A stretch of DNA of 64,000 bases from Hohaiivirga grylli (GCF_039655745.1 NZ_JBBYXI010000001.1:186001-250000), one strand, 5' to 3'; positions 43,137-51,759 are shown, counted from the first letter of the stretch. Program-made: numbers and translations. The notes: a model not told the origin generated them from the letters alone.

Positions 43137-43476
43137 CGTCAGCTCCTGAAAATTCGTGACTTGAGAAATATTCCCGTAATGCATGCCGCAAAACTCTTGC
43201 GAATACAACCATTACGTATCAATTCCTTTTTACCTCCCCCTATTATTTATAGGAAGAGCATAAGTTAATTATGACTTTTAGCCTGAGGGTAAAGCCCTGC
43301 TGATTGATAAAAACAACGTGACTAGCAAAGTTTCTTTAGGCTTTCATATGGATATTGGATAAAAACTATCCCATATGAAAAGTCAGGATCAGTTGTTGTT
43401 GAAGATAAGCGACATTTTGGCGCCCACTTTGAAAACTATTGAGTTCTTATATCGGTAATACGAGATCGGATGAAAT
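43137..43476. other. Divergent non-coding region between secB and the Tim44 gene
   Basis: 340 bp without a convincing gene. It contains a long inverted repeat, TTCATATGG (43343-43351) and CCATATGAA (43371-43379), whose stem can extend inward with GATA/TATC. No T run follows on either strand, so it looks like a regulatory or structured RNA element rather than a terminator. Confidence 0.6.
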
Positions 43477-44211
43477 ATGCAGGACGGTTTTGATCTTTCG
43501 ACCATTATATTTGCCTGTCTGGCAATTTTTATAATCTGGAAACTGAGATCAGTTCTTGGACAGAAAACAGGTAATGAGCAGCCACCCCAGGAGTTGAACC
43601 GCGATAACACGCAGGAACCTCACAAGGATTCGTGGCAGAACCAGTCCAATATGCCACCTCCACGCGCTGATAATGATCAGGTTATTACCCTGCCACCCCG
43701 CCAGCCGGCGCCTGTTTCTCAAAAAGACAGATGGAAAGGCATTGCTGAGGAAGGTTCACAATTGGCAGATACGCTTGATCGCGTTGTTGGTCTTGAGCCA
43801 TCCTTTGACATCAAAGCTTTCCTTGAAGGTGCAAAAGTCGCCTACGAGATGATTGTCGTTGATTTTGCCAAGGGTAATCGGGAAGAGCTTAAAAACCTTC
43901 TGACTGACGATGTTTACAGAGGATTTGATCAGGCGATTAAGGCACGTGAAAAAGCCCATGAAACGGCTGAAACAACATTTGTTTCCATCGACAAGAGTGA
44001 GCTGATGGCTGCAGAGCTTTCTGGCAGAGATGCTCAGCTGACAATCCGCTTCATAGCAAAGATGATCACGGTAACCCGTGATGAACAGGGCAATATTGTT
44101 GATGGATCTCCTGATGAAGTCGTTGATACGTCTGATATCTGGACATTCTCACGGACATTGGGCAGTGATGACCCAACCTGGTTGCTTGCAGCCACGGAAA
44201 GCGGGCAGTGA
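43477..44211 (+). CDS. Tim44/TimA domain protein
   Basis: 244 residues: one N-terminal membrane helix (STIIFACLAIFIIWKLRSVL), a Pro/Gln/Asp-rich linker to about 95, then a Tim44-like domain (SFDIKAFLEGAKVAYEMIVVDFA, NLLTDDVYRGFDQAI, and ELSGRDAQLTIRFIAKMITV to the end). Bacterial Tim44-domain proteins (TimA) are inner-membrane relatives of the mitochondrial import component; their bacterial role is unsettled. It overlaps mltA by 4 bp and follows secB across a divergent region. Confidence 0.92.
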   Translation: MQDGFDLSTIIFACLAIFIIWKLRSVLGQKTGNEQPPQELNRDNTQEPHKDSWQNQSNMPPPRADNDQVITLPPRQPAPVSQKDRWKGIAEEGSQLADTLDRVVGLEPSFDIKAFLEGAKVAYEMIVVDFAKGNREELKNLLTDDVYRGFDQAIKAREKAHETAETTFVSIDKSELMAAELSGRDAQLTIRFIAKMITVTRDEQGNIVDGSPDEVVDTSDIWTFSRTLGSDDPTWLLAATESGQ

Positions 44212-45443
44212 CATCAAATAACAGGGTAATCTGTTCTAAAGGAAAAGGTGCTATTCGTTTCAGGCACCTTTTTCTTATTTTCAGTCTCATCATGACATCG
44301 ACATTCGCACAAGCCGCCCCTTCAGGGGATATCCATCTGAAGAAACTAGCCTTTTCAGAACTTCAGGGCTGGAAGAATGATGCCCAGGATGTCGCTTATG
44401 CCGTCTTTCTCAAATCATGCGAGGCTCTTGAAAATGATAAGAGTGTCCTCCGGCCAGCCAAATCTATGGAAGATGCTTTAAGAAGCATTTGTAAAAAAGC
44501 TTTTCAGCTTGGTTCTCTTGATTCAGAAAAGGCACGCCAGTTCTTCGAAGCAGAGTTCACTCCATGGCTGGTAAACTATAAAGGTTCAGATACAGTCCTT
44601 CTGACAGGCTATTATGAGCCAGAGCTTTCAGGCTCCCTTGTAGCAACAGATGAGTTTTCTGTTCCTCTTTTAGCTCGTCCCGATGATCTGGAAACTATTC
44701 CTGAGGGTGAAAGCCGACCTGGAATTGAAGCAGGGCTTAGAGGTGCAAAGCGAACATCTAAAGGCTTTGAGCCTTATCCAACTCGTCAGGAGATTGAGGA
44801 GGGTGCTTTAAGAGATAAAGCGCAACCTCTCGTTTATTTAAGGCGCCCAAGTGAGGCCTTCATCATCCATGTTCAGGGATCTACGCGGATCAGGCTCCCT
44901 GATAACTCATCCGTACGGGTTGCTTATGCCGGTCGTAATGGCCAGCCCTATACCTCAATCGGCCGGTTACTCATTGAGCGTGGTGCAATTCTTCAGGATG
45001 AGATGAGTCTCGAACGCCTTATGGGATGGCTTGATGCCAATCCTAAAGATGCCCGTGCTTTGATGCACCAGAATAAATCCTTTATCTTTTTCAGATTGGC
45101 GACAGAGCTTTCAGAGCATGAAGGCCCAATTGGTGGTCAGGGTATTCCGCTGTTTCCTGAGCGCAGTCTTGCGGTTGATCGCAATATCTGGAGCTATGGT
45201 ATGCCTTTCTGGTTGGAAGGTGTTTTGCCTGTTACCGAAAATCAGACGAAGCCTCTTAACAGGCTGATGATTGCACAGGACACTGGTTCCGCCATTCTAG
45301 GGGCTGCGCGAGGTGATTTTTATTTTGGCTCGGGTAAAGCTGCTGGCACACTGGCCGGGCTTATGCGTCACCAAACCCGCTTTATCGTTTTACAGCCACG
45401 TGGCTTGAAGCCTGCTGTTCCGGATGCGCATTATGAGCAGTAA
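44208..45443 (+). CDS. mltA: Membrane-bound lytic murein transglycosylase A
   Basis: 411 residues. A GTG start at 44208 overlaps the previous stop; the signal peptide is about residues 18-37 (FRHLFLIFSLIMTSTFAQAA), without a lipobox Cys. The MltA barrel has TVLLTGYYEPELSGSLVATD, then PLVYLRRPSEAFIIHVQGST and VAYAGRNGQPYTSIGRLLIE, and the 3D domain with catalytic Asp residues in LMIAQDTGSAILGAARGDFY. It cleaves peptidoglycan glycan strands in the periplasm. Lack of a lipid anchor is usual in alphaproteobacteria. Confidence 0.95.
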   Translation: MTSNNRVICSKGKGAIRFRHLFLIFSLIMTSTFAQAAPSGDIHLKKLAFSELQGWKNDAQDVAYAVFLKSCEALENDKSVLRPAKSMEDALRSICKKAFQLGSLDSEKARQFFEAEFTPWLVNYKGSDTVLLTGYYEPELSGSLVATDEFSVPLLARPDDLETIPEGESRPGIEAGLRGAKRTSKGFEPYPTRQEIEEGALRDKAQPLVYLRRPSEAFIIHVQGSTRIRLPDNSSVRVAYAGRNGQPYTSIGRLLIERGAILQDEMSLERLMGWLDANPKDARALMHQNKSFIFFRLATELSEHEGPIGGQGIPLFPERSLAVDRNIWSYGMPFWLEGVLPVTENQTKPLNRLMIAQDTGSAILGAARGDFYFGSGKAAGTLAGLMRHQTRFIVLQPRGLKPAVPDAHYEQ

Positions 45444-46050
45444 ACGTTCAAAACGGACGCTTTCTTATGAAGAAAGGTGGCTTTGGGCTAAGGTCAAAAG
45501 CAACTACACACCTTTAAAAAATAATGCGATGCGGGCTGATATGAAGCGCCTTCTGAAAGATATGGAGCCCGTAGAGCCAAATAAACCAGCTCAGTTTGAT
45601 ACAGGGCCTGAAAAGCTTGATCAAAATACATCAAAACTGGCAATTGGTATTCAGGAACTCAGGCAAAAAGCACCTGAACCCAAGAAACTGCCACCAATCA
45701 TGCCACTGGAGCGTAAAACGCTTCGTTCGGTACGTCGGGGTTCTAAAGCAGTTGATGGTGTTCTGGACTTGCACGGAATGCGCCAGAGTGAGGCACATTA
45801 CGCACTTTTATCCTTCTTGAGACAGTCTCAGGCCCGAGGTGCGTCGCTGGTTCTTGTCATTACAGGTAAGGGTGAAAGTGGTTCAGGTTTTTACCGTGGT
45901 GCTGAGGAACGAGGCGTTTTAAAACGCGTTGTCCCGCAGTGGCTGAGTATGCCGGATGTTCGCCCATTTGTTGTGAGTTTCAATGATGCAGCCCAGCATC
46001 ATGGTGGTACGGGAGCGCTGTATGTCAAACTCCGACGAAACAGAGGCTGA
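45433..46050 (+). CDS. Smr/MutS2 C-terminal domain protein
   Basis: 205 residues from MSSKRSKRTLSYEERWLWAK. The first half is basic and disordered; the Smr domain (about 110-205) has DLHGMRQSEAHYALLSFLR, LVLVITGKGES and HHGGTGALYVKLRR. Stand-alone Smr proteins are nucleases or RNA-binding proteins linked to ribosome rescue and DNA processing. It overlaps mltA by 11 bp and the next gene by 29 bp, so mltA, this gene and the XRE gene are one unit. ATG 45424 is an alternative start. Confidence 0.92.
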   Translation: MSSKRSKRTLSYEERWLWAKVKSNYTPLKNNAMRADMKRLLKDMEPVEPNKPAQFDTGPEKLDQNTSKLAIGIQELRQKAPEPKKLPPIMPLERKTLRSVRRGSKAVDGVLDLHGMRQSEAHYALLSFLRQSQARGASLVLVITGKGESGSGFYRGAEERGVLKRVVPQWLSMPDVRPFVVSFNDAAQHHGGTGALYVKLRRNRG

Positions 46051-46486
46051 TACTCTACCATCAGAAGGACGCTTGCAGCGCCGCACCAAGGGAACGGCAG
46101 AACATGTTACCCCTCTTGGAGAGCATTTGCGCCAGTTGCGGCTGGAGCGTGGAGTCGCTCTGAAAGATATGGCGGAACATCTGGGTGTTTCACCAGCTTA
46201 CCTTTCTGCCCTTGAAAAGGGCCAGCGGGGTAAGCCCACCTGGGTTATGATTCAGGGGATGCTGGCATTCTTCCATATTATCTGGGATGAAGCGGATGAA
46301 CTCGTCAGGCTCGCACAGATGTCAGATCCGCGTGTTCGGATTGATACAATCGAGACCAGTGCCCAGACAACATTCTTTGCCAATCGATTGGCTCGTGAGA
46401 TTCGCGATTTAAACGAGCAGGATATTGAAGCGATGACAGCCATTCTTGATGCGGCACAAATGCGCAAGCGTCCTAAAAAGTGGTAA
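46022..46486 (+). CDS. XRE-family helix-turn-helix regulator
   Basis: 154 residues from MSNSDETEADTLPSEGRLQR. The HTH is at about 45-85: LRQLRLERGVALKDMAEHLG then VSPAYLSALEKGQRG. A helical region follows and the tail is basic (MRKRPKKW). It lies at the end of the Tim44-mltA-smr unit, a conserved position in alphaproteobacteria; its targets are not known to me. GGAG lies about 6 bp before ATG 46022. Confidence 0.88.
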   Translation: MSNSDETEADTLPSEGRLQRRTKGTAEHVTPLGEHLRQLRLERGVALKDMAEHLGVSPAYLSALEKGQRGKPTWVMIQGMLAFFHIIWDEADELVRLAQMSDPRVRIDTIETSAQTTFFANRLAREIRDLNEQDIEAMTAILDAAQMRKRPKKW

Positions 46487-46563
46487 GTGAGTTTGAATTT
46501 CCTTGACCCGGTGGGTTTGCAATGCCAAACCGCGCTAAAGATTCTTTAAAGTGTAAGTGACCA

Positions 46564-47565
46564 ATGACAAACCGTACAATCGACGTTCTGACAATCGGCA
46601 ACGCTATCGTTGATGTTCTTGCCCAGACTGATGAGACTTTTCTGGTTGAACAGAATCTGGCCAAAGGAACGATGCATCTTATCGATGAGCCACGGGCGGA
46701 AGAGCTCTATGGCTTGATGCGCGATGTAACGGTGATGTCTGGTGGTTCTGCTGCCAATACGGCTGCCGGTATTGCATCTCTTGGCTCAAAAGCTGCTTTT
46801 ATCGGTAAAGTTCGTAATGACGAGCTGGGTGATCTTTATGCCCGTGATCTGGAAAAAATCGGCGTGCATTACAATGTTGCTCCTGCAACCGATGGCCCGG
46901 CAACAGCCCGTTGTTGTGTCCTGATTACGCCGGATGGCGAGCGTACCATGAATACCTACCTTGGTGCCTGCCAGAACCTGACCGTTGATGACATTAACCC
47001 TGAGACCATCAAGGCCTCTTCTATTATCTATCTTGAAGGGTATCTGTGGGATCCGCCAAAGGCAAAGGATGCTTTCCGCAAAGCTATTGATATTGCCCAC
47101 CAGGATGGTAACCGGATTGCCCTGACGCTTTCTGATACCTTCTGTGTTGATCGCTATCGTGATGAATTCCTGACGCTGATCCGTGATGGCAGCATCGATA
47201 TTCTGTTTGCCAATACCCATGAGCTGCGCAGCCTGTATCAGACAGCTGATGAGAATACGGCTATTGCCGCTTTCCGTGATGAGAATGTTCTGGGTGTTGT
47301 CACGCGTTCAGAAGAAGGCGCATTGGTTATCATGTCTGGTGAGACCAGCTCTGTCCCGGCTTACCCTGTTGATCAGGTTGTTGACGCAACGGGTGCTGGC
47401 GATCTGTTTGCGGCAGGCTTCCTTGCTGGAATGACACAAGGCCTGCACCTGATGGATTGTGCTCGTCTTGGTTCGCTTTCGGCCTCAGAGGCGATCAGTC
47501 ATATTGGTCCACGCCCACAGGTCTCCTTACGTGAGCTGGCTAAAGCAAATATGCTGATTGCCTGA
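46564..47565 (+). CDS. PfkB-family sugar kinase, probable adenosine kinase
   Basis: 333 residues. PfkB landmarks: DVLTIGNAIVDVLAQTDETF, VMSGGSAANTAAGIASLGSKAAFIG (substrate side), and the catalytic anion hole DATGAGDLFAAGFLAG. The N-terminal segment and total length match alphaproteobacterial adenosine kinases rather than ribokinase or fructokinase. It would return adenosine to AMP. Monocistronic; its terminator hairpin encloses a parS-like sequence. Confidence 0.88.
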   Translation: MTNRTIDVLTIGNAIVDVLAQTDETFLVEQNLAKGTMHLIDEPRAEELYGLMRDVTVMSGGSAANTAAGIASLGSKAAFIGKVRNDELGDLYARDLEKIGVHYNVAPATDGPATARCCVLITPDGERTMNTYLGACQNLTVDDINPETIKASSIIYLEGYLWDPPKAKDAFRKAIDIAHQDGNRIALTLSDTFCVDRYRDEFLTLIRDGSIDILFANTHELRSLYQTADENTAIAAFRDENVLGVVTRSEEGALVIMSGETSSVPAYPVDQVVDATGAGDLFAAGFLAGMTQGLHLMDCARLGSLSASEAISHIGPRPQVSLRELAKANMLIA

Positions 47566-47582
47566 TCCGGGATTGTCGCGGA

Positions 47583-47614
47583 CTGAAAAGTGATTCACGT
47601 GAAACACTTTTCAG
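47583..47614. terminator. Terminator hairpin with a parS-like loop
   Basis: CTGAAAAGTG (47583-47592) and CACTTTTCAG (47605-47614) form a perfect 10-bp stem between the converging adenosine kinase and coaA genes. The loop is ATTCACGTGAAA, the core of a parS-like site. Confidence 0.75.
47591..47606. promoter_or_regulatory. parS-like site 4 (one mismatch)
   Basis: TGATTCACGTGAAACA, identical to the site at 34601, lies about 8 kb from the proposed oriC on the side opposite parAB. Confidence 0.75.
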
Positions 47615-48594
47615 AGCCGTCTGAGTGATACTTCCTCAATATGATGATTTGAACCCTTGCGTAAGATAAGATTTGCCCGCTGGCGCGTGGGCAGAATATT
47701 CTCGCGCAAGTTGGTCAGATTGATGCTTTTCCAAAGATCATCCGCGACTTCATAAGCTTCAATATCCGACAGCTCTGCGTAACGCCGGAAGAAGGATTTC
47801 GGATCAAGGAAGGCCGTTGTCCTGAGTTTCATAAAGCGGTTGATGTACCAGGTATGAAGATCGTCTTCATTCGCATCCAGATAGATCGAGAAATCAAAAT
47901 AATCCGAAACAAACGGAATGAATGAGCCATCACGCGGTAAACGTGCAGGCTGTAGAACATTCAGGCCCTCGATAATCAATATATCCGGCTGGTCGATGAT
48001 CGTATGCTCATCTGGCAATACATCATAGACAAGATGCGAATAAAGCGGCGCTTTTACATTGCGCTTGCCTGATTTGATATCATGCAGGAATTCCAGCAAA
48101 GCGTTGGTATTGTAACTCTCCGGAAAACCTTTCCGCTCCATCAGGCCCTGTTCCTGTAACTGGGCATTGGGATAGAGAAAACCATCTGTCGTGATCAGAT
48201 CAACTTTCGGAATATTCTTCCAGCGCGCCAGAAGAGCCTTCAGTACGCGGGCTGTTGTTGATTTGCCAACGGCAACAGAACCGGCAATACCGATGATAAA
48301 AGGGACCTTATTGTCACCATTTGTCATCAGAAAGCGCCCGGTTGCCTGAAAAAGCTGCTGGGCACCCTCAACATAGAGCGATAGCAGACGTGACAATGGC
48401 AGGTAAATCTCAACAACTTCATCAAGCGAGATGCGGTCGTTGACAGAAACAAACTGCGCAATTTCCTCTGCGCCAAGCGTCATAGGTGTATCAGCGCGCA
48501 ATGTTGCCCATTGCTCGCGGGGAAAACGACGGTATGGCGAGAAAGCAGCGTGGCGCTCGTGAGCTCGTCTGCTTTTCTTTACATTGCGCGGCAT
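47611..48594 (-). CDS. coaA: Pantothenate kinase, type I
   Basis: 327 residues. P-loop PFIIGIAGSVAVGKSTTARVL; further motifs VDLITTDGFLYPNAQLQEQGLMERKGFPES in part, DILIIEGLNVLQPARL and YFDFSIYLDANEDDLHTWYI. CoaA phosphorylates pantothenate, the first and regulated step of CoA synthesis. With coaE in the same window, two of the CoA steps are present. It sits just after hisE in the order typical of the class. Confidence 0.97.
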   Translation of the reverse strand: MPRNVKKSRRAHERHAAFSPYRRFPREQWATLRADTPMTLGAEEIAQFVSVNDRISLDEVVEIYLPLSRLLSLYVEGAQQLFQATGRFLMTNGDNKVPFIIGIAGSVAVGKSTTARVLKALLARWKNIPKVDLITTDGFLYPNAQLQEQGLMERKGFPESYNTNALLEFLHDIKSGKRNVKAPLYSHLVYDVLPDEHTIIDQPDILIIEGLNVLQPARLPRDGSFIPFVSDYFDFSIYLDANEDDLHTWYINRFMKLRTTAFLDPKSFFRRYAELSDIEAYEVADDLWKSINLTNLRENILPTRQRANLILRKGSNHHIEEVSLRRL

Positions 48595-48632
48595 TTAAAA
48601 CTCTAAATATCTAATATCAGTTCAGCCGGTGC

Positions 48633-48959
48633 TCAGTGAGCTTTCCGGGATGCTTTTTCTTCTAAGCCTGATTGTGATGTCCGCTTCTCAAGCTCTTCCA
48701 TTACGTCCGATATAGAAACATCAGCTCCATGCAAGACGACTAAAAGGTGATACAGAACATCAGCTGTTTCAGAAACAAGAGCCTTCTTGTCATTCTGGAT
48801 GGCTGCAATAACGGTTTCAACCGCCTCTTCACCAAATTTCTTGGCTGAGCGTTCTGGCCCGTCTTTGAGCAATTTGGCTGTATAAGAGACCTCTGGAGAG
48901 GCTTTCGCCCGAATTGAGACGATTTCTGCGAGGGAATCGAGCGTGAAATTGGTTGCCAT
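48633..48959 (-). CDS. hisE: Phosphoribosyl-ATP pyrophosphatase
   Basis: 108 residues from MATNFTLDSLAEIVSIRAKA. All-alpha NTP pyrophosphohydrolase motif: AKKFGEEAVETVIAAIQNDK and LVSETADVLYHLLVVLHGAD, with metal-binding Glu residues in EEAVE and ETADV. It hydrolyses PR-ATP to PR-AMP in histidine synthesis. AAGG lies 9 bp before the start, and hisF ends 4 bp upstream. Last gene of the his run. Confidence 0.96.
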   Translation of the reverse strand: MATNFTLDSLAEIVSIRAKASPEVSYTAKLLKDGPERSAKKFGEEAVETVIAAIQNDKKALVSETADVLYHLLVVLHGADVSISDVMEELEKRTSQSGLEEKASRKAH

Positions 48960-48963
48960 GGGG

Positions 48964-49776
48964 CTAGCCTTTCTTGCTTCCGGAAACAGGGCTCCAAGTC
49001 GCAGGGTCAAGCCGCATATTCAGACCAGCGGCGGCCATATAGCGTTTGGCTTCTGCAATGGTGTATTTGCCAAAGTGAAAGATGGAAGCGGCAAGAACAG
49101 CGCTGGCCTTGCCCTCTTTGACACCATCTACCATGTGGTCAAGGTTGCCAACACCGCCTGATGCGATGACCGGGATTGTCACAGCCGTTGCAATAGCGCG
49201 CGTTAGTTCCAGATCATAACCAACCTTTGTGCCATCCCTATCCATGGATGTGAGCAGGATTTCACCGGCACCGAGCTCTGTTACCTTTTTGGCAAATTCA
49301 ATGGCATCTAAACCCGTTGGATTACGGCCGCCATGGGTGAAGATTTCCCAGCGATGGGGCTCGCCATCTGCGGATACTTTCTTTGCATCAATCGCAACAA
49401 CAATGCATTGTGCGCCAAATTTTTCGGCAGCTTCCTTGATTACTTCCGGGTTTTTCACGGCCGTTGTATTGATCGCAACTTTATCGGCTCCAGCCAGAAG
49501 AAGGGCACGGATGTCCTCAACAGTTCGTACCCCTCCCCCAACAGTCAGGGGCATAAAGCAGGCCTCTGCTGTGCGGCTGACAACATCGAGCAAAGTGCCA
49601 CGGTTTTCATGGCTTGCCGTTATATCAAGAAAGCAAAGCTCATCCGCGCCGGCAGCATCATAAGCCTTGGCTGATTCAACCGGATCGCCAGCATCAATCA
49701 GATCAACAAACTGTACGCCTTTGACCACACGTCCGTCTTTAACATCAAGACAGGGAATAACCCTTACCTTTAGCAT
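48964..49776 (-). CDS. hisF: Imidazole glycerol phosphate synthase subunit HisF
   Basis: 270 residues from MLKVRVIPCLDVKDGRVVKG, where the Asp of CLDVKDG is catalytic. Other markers are DELCFLDITASHENRG, PLTVGGGVRTVEDIRALLLAGADKV, VVAIDAKKV (second catalytic Asp), and IPVIASGGVGNLDHM. HisF is a TIM barrel that uses ammonia from HisH to form IGP and AICAR. GGGG precedes the ATG. An in-frame extension to 49944 overlaps hisA and is rejected. Confidence 0.98.
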   Translation of the reverse strand: MLKVRVIPCLDVKDGRVVKGVQFVDLIDAGDPVESAKAYDAAGADELCFLDITASHENRGTLLDVVSRTAEACFMPLTVGGGVRTVEDIRALLLAGADKVAINTTAVKNPEVIKEAAEKFGAQCIVVAIDAKKVSADGEPHRWEIFTHGGRNPTGLDAIEFAKKVTELGAGEILLTSMDRDGTKVGYDLELTRAIATAVTIPVIASGGVGNLDHMVDGVKEGKASAVLAASIFHFGKYTIAEAKRYMAAAGLNMRLDPATWSPVSGSKKG

Positions 49777-49786
49777 GACATTCCCC

Positions 49787-50524
49787 TTAAGCTTTTCGGG
49801 CGTTACGGATGGCTTTGAGAGCTTCTGCAGGATCAATCCGGCCATCATAGAGAGCACGGCCTGAAATAGCGCCTTCGAGAACAGCGCAATCCGGTTCAAG
49901 AAGGCGTTCAATATCAGCAATTGACGCAAAGCCACCGGATGCAATCACGGGAATGGAGACTGCGTTGGCAAGAGCCAAAGTCATCGGGATATTCAGACCT
50001 TTAAGAATTCCATCCCGGGCAATATCTGTATAGATAATGGCGGCAACACCTGCATCTTCAAAGCGTTTGCCCAGCTCCTCAGCACTCAGGGTGGATGTCT
50101 CAGCCCAGCCTTCGACAGCAACAAAACCATCGCGGGCATCAATACCGACAGCCACACGACCCGGGTATTTTTTTGCAGCCTGTTTAACAAATTCCGGATC
50201 ACGAACGGCAGCAGTGCCGATGATGACGCGTGAAACACCCTTTTCCAGCCAGGCATCGACAGTCTTGAGGTCGCGAATACCACCACCCAGCTGAACCGGA
50301 ATGGTGATGCGTTTTAAAATGCCTTCAACTGCTACGGCATTCATTGGCTTTCCGGCAAAAGCACCATCAAGATCAACGACATGAAGCCATTCAAAACCTT
50401 GTTGTTCAAAGCTTGCAGCCTGAGCGGCAGGGTCGTCATTAAAGACTGTAGCCTGCTCCATATCGCCTTGAATGAGGCGCACACAGCGCCCTTCCTTGAG
50501 ATCAATTGCTGGAAAAAGAATCAC
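49787..50524 (-). CDS. hisA: ProFAR isomerase HisA
   Basis: 245 residues when started at GTG 50524, giving the usual ILFPAIDLKEGRCVRLIQGD. Catalytic Asp in PAIDLKEG and second Asp in IIYTDIARDGILKG; the phosphate loops are PVQLGGGIRDL and VIASGGFASIADI. It isomerises ProFAR to PRFAR. The start codon forms GTGA with the hisH stop, and AAGGTGG lies 5 bp upstream; an in-frame GTG at 50533 is the alternative. Confidence 0.97.
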   Translation of the reverse strand: MILFPAIDLKEGRCVRLIQGDMEQATVFNDDPAAQAASFEQQGFEWLHVVDLDGAFAGKPMNAVAVEGILKRITIPVQLGGGIRDLKTVDAWLEKGVSRVIIGTAAVRDPEFVKQAAKKYPGRVAVGIDARDGFVAVEGWAETSTLSAEELGKRFEDAGVAAIIYTDIARDGILKGLNIPMTLALANAVSIPVIASGGFASIADIERLLEPDCAVLEGAISGRALYDGRIDPAEALKAIRNARKA

Positions 50525-51189
50525 GGCTGCCACCTTAGGAAATTGGCGATAAAACGAAGGCCAAGCATCTGGCTCTTTTCAGGATGAAATTGTGTGCCGG
50601 CGATATTCCCACGGGCAACAGCCGCGGTTATCGGGCCGCCATATTGGGTTACAGCGACAATATCGTCTTCATTATCGGCGGCAAAATGGAAGGAATGGAC
50701 GAAATAGGCATGCCATCCATCTTCTCCGGCGAGTATGCCATCAAACAGCTTGTGTGGGCGCATGTCGCGACCATGCAGATTATGCCAAAGCGTATTCCAT
50801 CCCATATGCGGAATTTTCAGGCTTGGATCATTTGGCTCAATACGTTTTACGCTACCTGAAATCCAGTTAAGTCCTTCAGATATCTCGTATTCTAGTCCTC
50901 GGGTTGCCAGAAGCTGCATTCCGACACAGATGCCAAGAAAAGGCTTTTTGTCCTTATGGACAGCCTCATCCAGAACTTCAATCATGCCATCGACAGCATG
51001 AAGTCCGCGACGACAATCGGCAAAAGCACCGACACCAGGTAAAACAATACGTTCAGCCCTGCGAACAACTTCCGGGTTTGCGGAGACGATGATCTGGTTC
51101 TTGAGGCCTGCTTCTTCATTAGCCCGCTCAAAAGCTTTGGCTGCAGAGTGCAGGTTTCCTGAACCGTAGTCGACGATGACAACACTCAT
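50521..51189 (-). CDS. hisH: Imidazole glycerol phosphate synthase subunit HisH
   Basis: 222 residues. The class I glutamine amidotransferase triad is visible: nucleophile Cys in KPFLGICVGMQLLATRG, His and Glu in GTQFHPEKSQMLG. Opening motif SVVIVDYGSGNLHSAAKAFERA. It supplies ammonia to HisF. The start overlaps the preceding DUF2628 gene by 4 bp (ATGA), so the block is translationally coupled. Confidence 0.98.
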   Translation of the reverse strand: MSVVIVDYGSGNLHSAAKAFERANEEAGLKNQIIVSANPEVVRRAERIVLPGVGAFADCRRGLHAVDGMIEVLDEAVHKDKKPFLGICVGMQLLATRGLEYEISEGLNWISGSVKRIEPNDPSLKIPHMGWNTLWHNLHGRDMRPHKLFDGILAGEDGWHAYFVHSFHFAADNEDDIVAVTQYGGPITAAVARGNIAGTQFHPEKSQMLGLRFIANFLRWQP

Positions 51190-51692
51190 CTTGATTTCTC
51201 CAGAAGGGGAAAGATTCCCAGTGCATCTGATGCATTTGCAGCTGCAAGAGGCCCGGCCTGTACGGGGGGCTCTTTTTTAACCGGTTTTGGTCTTTTATGC
51301 AGACCAATAGCAATCATTTTTGCCTCTGCTTCAATTTCATCATGTCCTGTCACAATACCTGCAACAGGCTGGCCGCGACGCTCATATGTCCATCTCTTGA
51401 GAGAGTTGGCTTCAAAACCAATCAGAAGCATGATCAGAAAGTCGGCAATTCCCCATGTTATTGGCTCAAACTCAAGCATATCTGCCAGCGTTGAAACCGT
51501 GATCAGAACTACCAGCATAATGATGCCGGTGAGCCATAAACGGTTCCACAGCAGCCAGAAGGGGCCAAAAATGAACGCTCCCCATGAGAAACCGTCACGA
51601 ATAAGGACAGCACCTGTCAGGGCATCGGCATTAGGTTCCGTGCAACCCTTTGGAAAGTGGACAGTGTAGCTTTTCATTGCATTGCCAGTCAT
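51186..51692 (-). CDS. DUF2628 membrane protein inside the his operon
   Basis: 168 residues from MTGNAMKSYTVHFPKGCTEP. DUF2628 features: an N-terminal amphipathic part, VLIRDGFSWGAFIFGPFWLLWNRLW, then two helices (LTGIIMLVVLITVSTLADML and AIADFLIMLLIGFEA-like segment) and NSLKRWTYERRG. The family is uncharacterised. It lies between hisB and hisH, overlapping hisH by 4 bp. AAGG lies 7 bp before ATG 51692. Why a membrane protein is coupled to histidine synthesis is unclear. Confidence 0.88.
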   Translation of the reverse strand: MTGNAMKSYTVHFPKGCTEPNADALTGAVLIRDGFSWGAFIFGPFWLLWNRLWLTGIIMLVVLITVSTLADMLEFEPITWGIADFLIMLLIGFEANSLKRWTYERRGQPVAGIVTGHDEIEAEAKMIAIGLHKRPKPVKKEPPVQAGPLAAANASDALGIFPLLEKSR

Positions 51693-51730
51693 CAGACCGC
51701 CTTGCCGCAAGCAGCAAGGTCATAAAAGAG

Positions 51731-51755
51731 TACGGAACATTCCATCTGTTCCGTA
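51731..51755 (-). terminator. Hairpin between hisB and the DUF2628 gene
   Basis: TACGGAAC and GTTCCGTA form a perfect 8-bp stem. On the minus strand it is followed by CTCTTTTATG, a weak T-rich tail, so it may be a partial terminator or mRNA processing/stability element inside the operon. Confidence 0.45.
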
Positions 51756-51759
51756 TATT

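Noticed and set aside
48960..49944. Longer hisF, secB, coaE, aroE and rho starts upstream of those chosen
   Set aside because: The extensions overlap neighbouring genes or lack ribosome-binding sites, and the family start motifs lie at the positions given.
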